Positions 4,896 through 5,129 of a stretch of DNA of 5,129 bases are shown here, one piece after another. Both the position numbers and the translations under genes were made by a program. Source of the DNA: Sulfuritalea sp. (GTDB lineage Bacteria; Pseudomonadota; Gammaproteobacteria; Burkholderiales; Rhodocyclaceae); NCBI GenBank assembly GCA_022843505.1, contig JALHNN010000235.1, positions 1 to 5,129 on the forward strand. Reading direction: 5' to 3'. The notes beneath the pieces were generated by a model that did not search any database, was not told the origin of the DNA, and was given only the letters and a program-made list of their open reading frames with translations. Numbering within the stretch: position 1 is the stretch's first letter; each line of letters opens with the position of its first letter.

Positions 4896-5129
4896 ATGCA
4901 TCCCACGCTGAACATCGCCATCAAGGCCGCCCGCCAGGCCGCAAAGATCATCAATCGGCACAGCCTCGACATCGAGAAGCTCAAGATAGACGTCAAGCGG
5001 CAGAGCGATTTCGTCACCGAGGTGGATCGCGCGGCGGAAGCCGCGATTCTCGACGTGCTGCGCGAGGCCTATCCCAGCCACGGAATTTTAGCAGAGGAGT
5101 CAGGCCTGGCCGGCACCAATCCCGACTCC
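4896..5129 (+). CDS. suhB: Inositol-1-monophosphatase family protein SuhB (N-terminal part, cut by window edge)
   Basis: SuhB is a magnesium-dependent phosphatase of the inositol monophosphatase fold. In E. coli it also binds RNA polymerase/NusA and takes part in rRNA transcription antitermination. The first 78 codons are visible. The protein begins MHPTLNIAIKAARQAAKIIN, then DFVTEVDRAAEAAI (38-51) and ILAEESG (64-70). The latter includes Glu67, the first metal ligand, at the same number as in E. coli SuhB. The metal-binding DPLDGT motif lies beyond the window. The start follows the family N-terminus exactly; the ribosome site before it is weak. It is divergent from trmJ. Whether this orthologue keeps the antitermination role cannot be told from this fragment. 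Confidence 0.94.
   Translation, partial: MHPTLNIAIKAARQAAKIINRHSLDIEKLKIDVKRQSDFVTEVDRAAEAAILDVLREAYPSHGILAEESGLAGTNPDS

Noticed and set aside
4063..4911. A 282-codon + strand open frame opposite trmJ that runs into suhB
   Set aside because: It overlaps both trmJ and the suhB start, which have clear family matches; its product has low-complexity shadow composition.

Overview
The window is a G+C-rich piece of a Gram-negative chromosome. It carries the upstream half of an Isc iron-sulfur cluster assembly operon together with its conserved flank. Gene order and protein sequences point to a betaproteobacterium; a Rhodocyclales-like member would fit, but that finer placement is inference from memory of gene order and was not tested. 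All genes read leftward except the one at the right edge.

Layout from right to left: the start of suhB (inositol-monophosphatase family, + strand, cut by the window edge at 5129); a roughly 95-bp divergent gap; trmJ (tRNA Cm32/Um32 methyltransferase); a 57-bp A+T-rich gap with a good sigma-70-type promoter; cysE (serine O-acetyltransferase, short type); a roughly 90-bp control region; iscR (Rrf2-family [2Fe-2S] regulator); a second, NifS-like cysteine desulfurase; iscS; and the first 48 codons of iscU (cut by the left edge). The suhB/trmJ/iscR-S-U neighbourhood matches the one known in enterobacteria. The additions here are cysE between trmJ and iscR, and an extra cysteine desulfurase between iscR and iscS.

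The genes form one pathway. CysE makes O-acetylserine, the precursor of cysteine. Two PLP desulfurases can take sulfur from cysteine. IscU is the scaffold on which the cluster is built. IscR senses cluster status and controls the operon. The most informative non-coding stretch is 3091-3192. It holds a strong promoter (TTGACT, 18 bp, TATAGT on the - strand) covered by two tandem copies of a 25-bp IscR type 1-like operator. The upstream copy and the -35 hexamer overlap the last codons and stop codon of cysE. No mobile element, CRISPR array or RNA gene is visible. I see no wholly new system; the interest lies in the operon arrangement, the operator architecture and a few residue-level departures.
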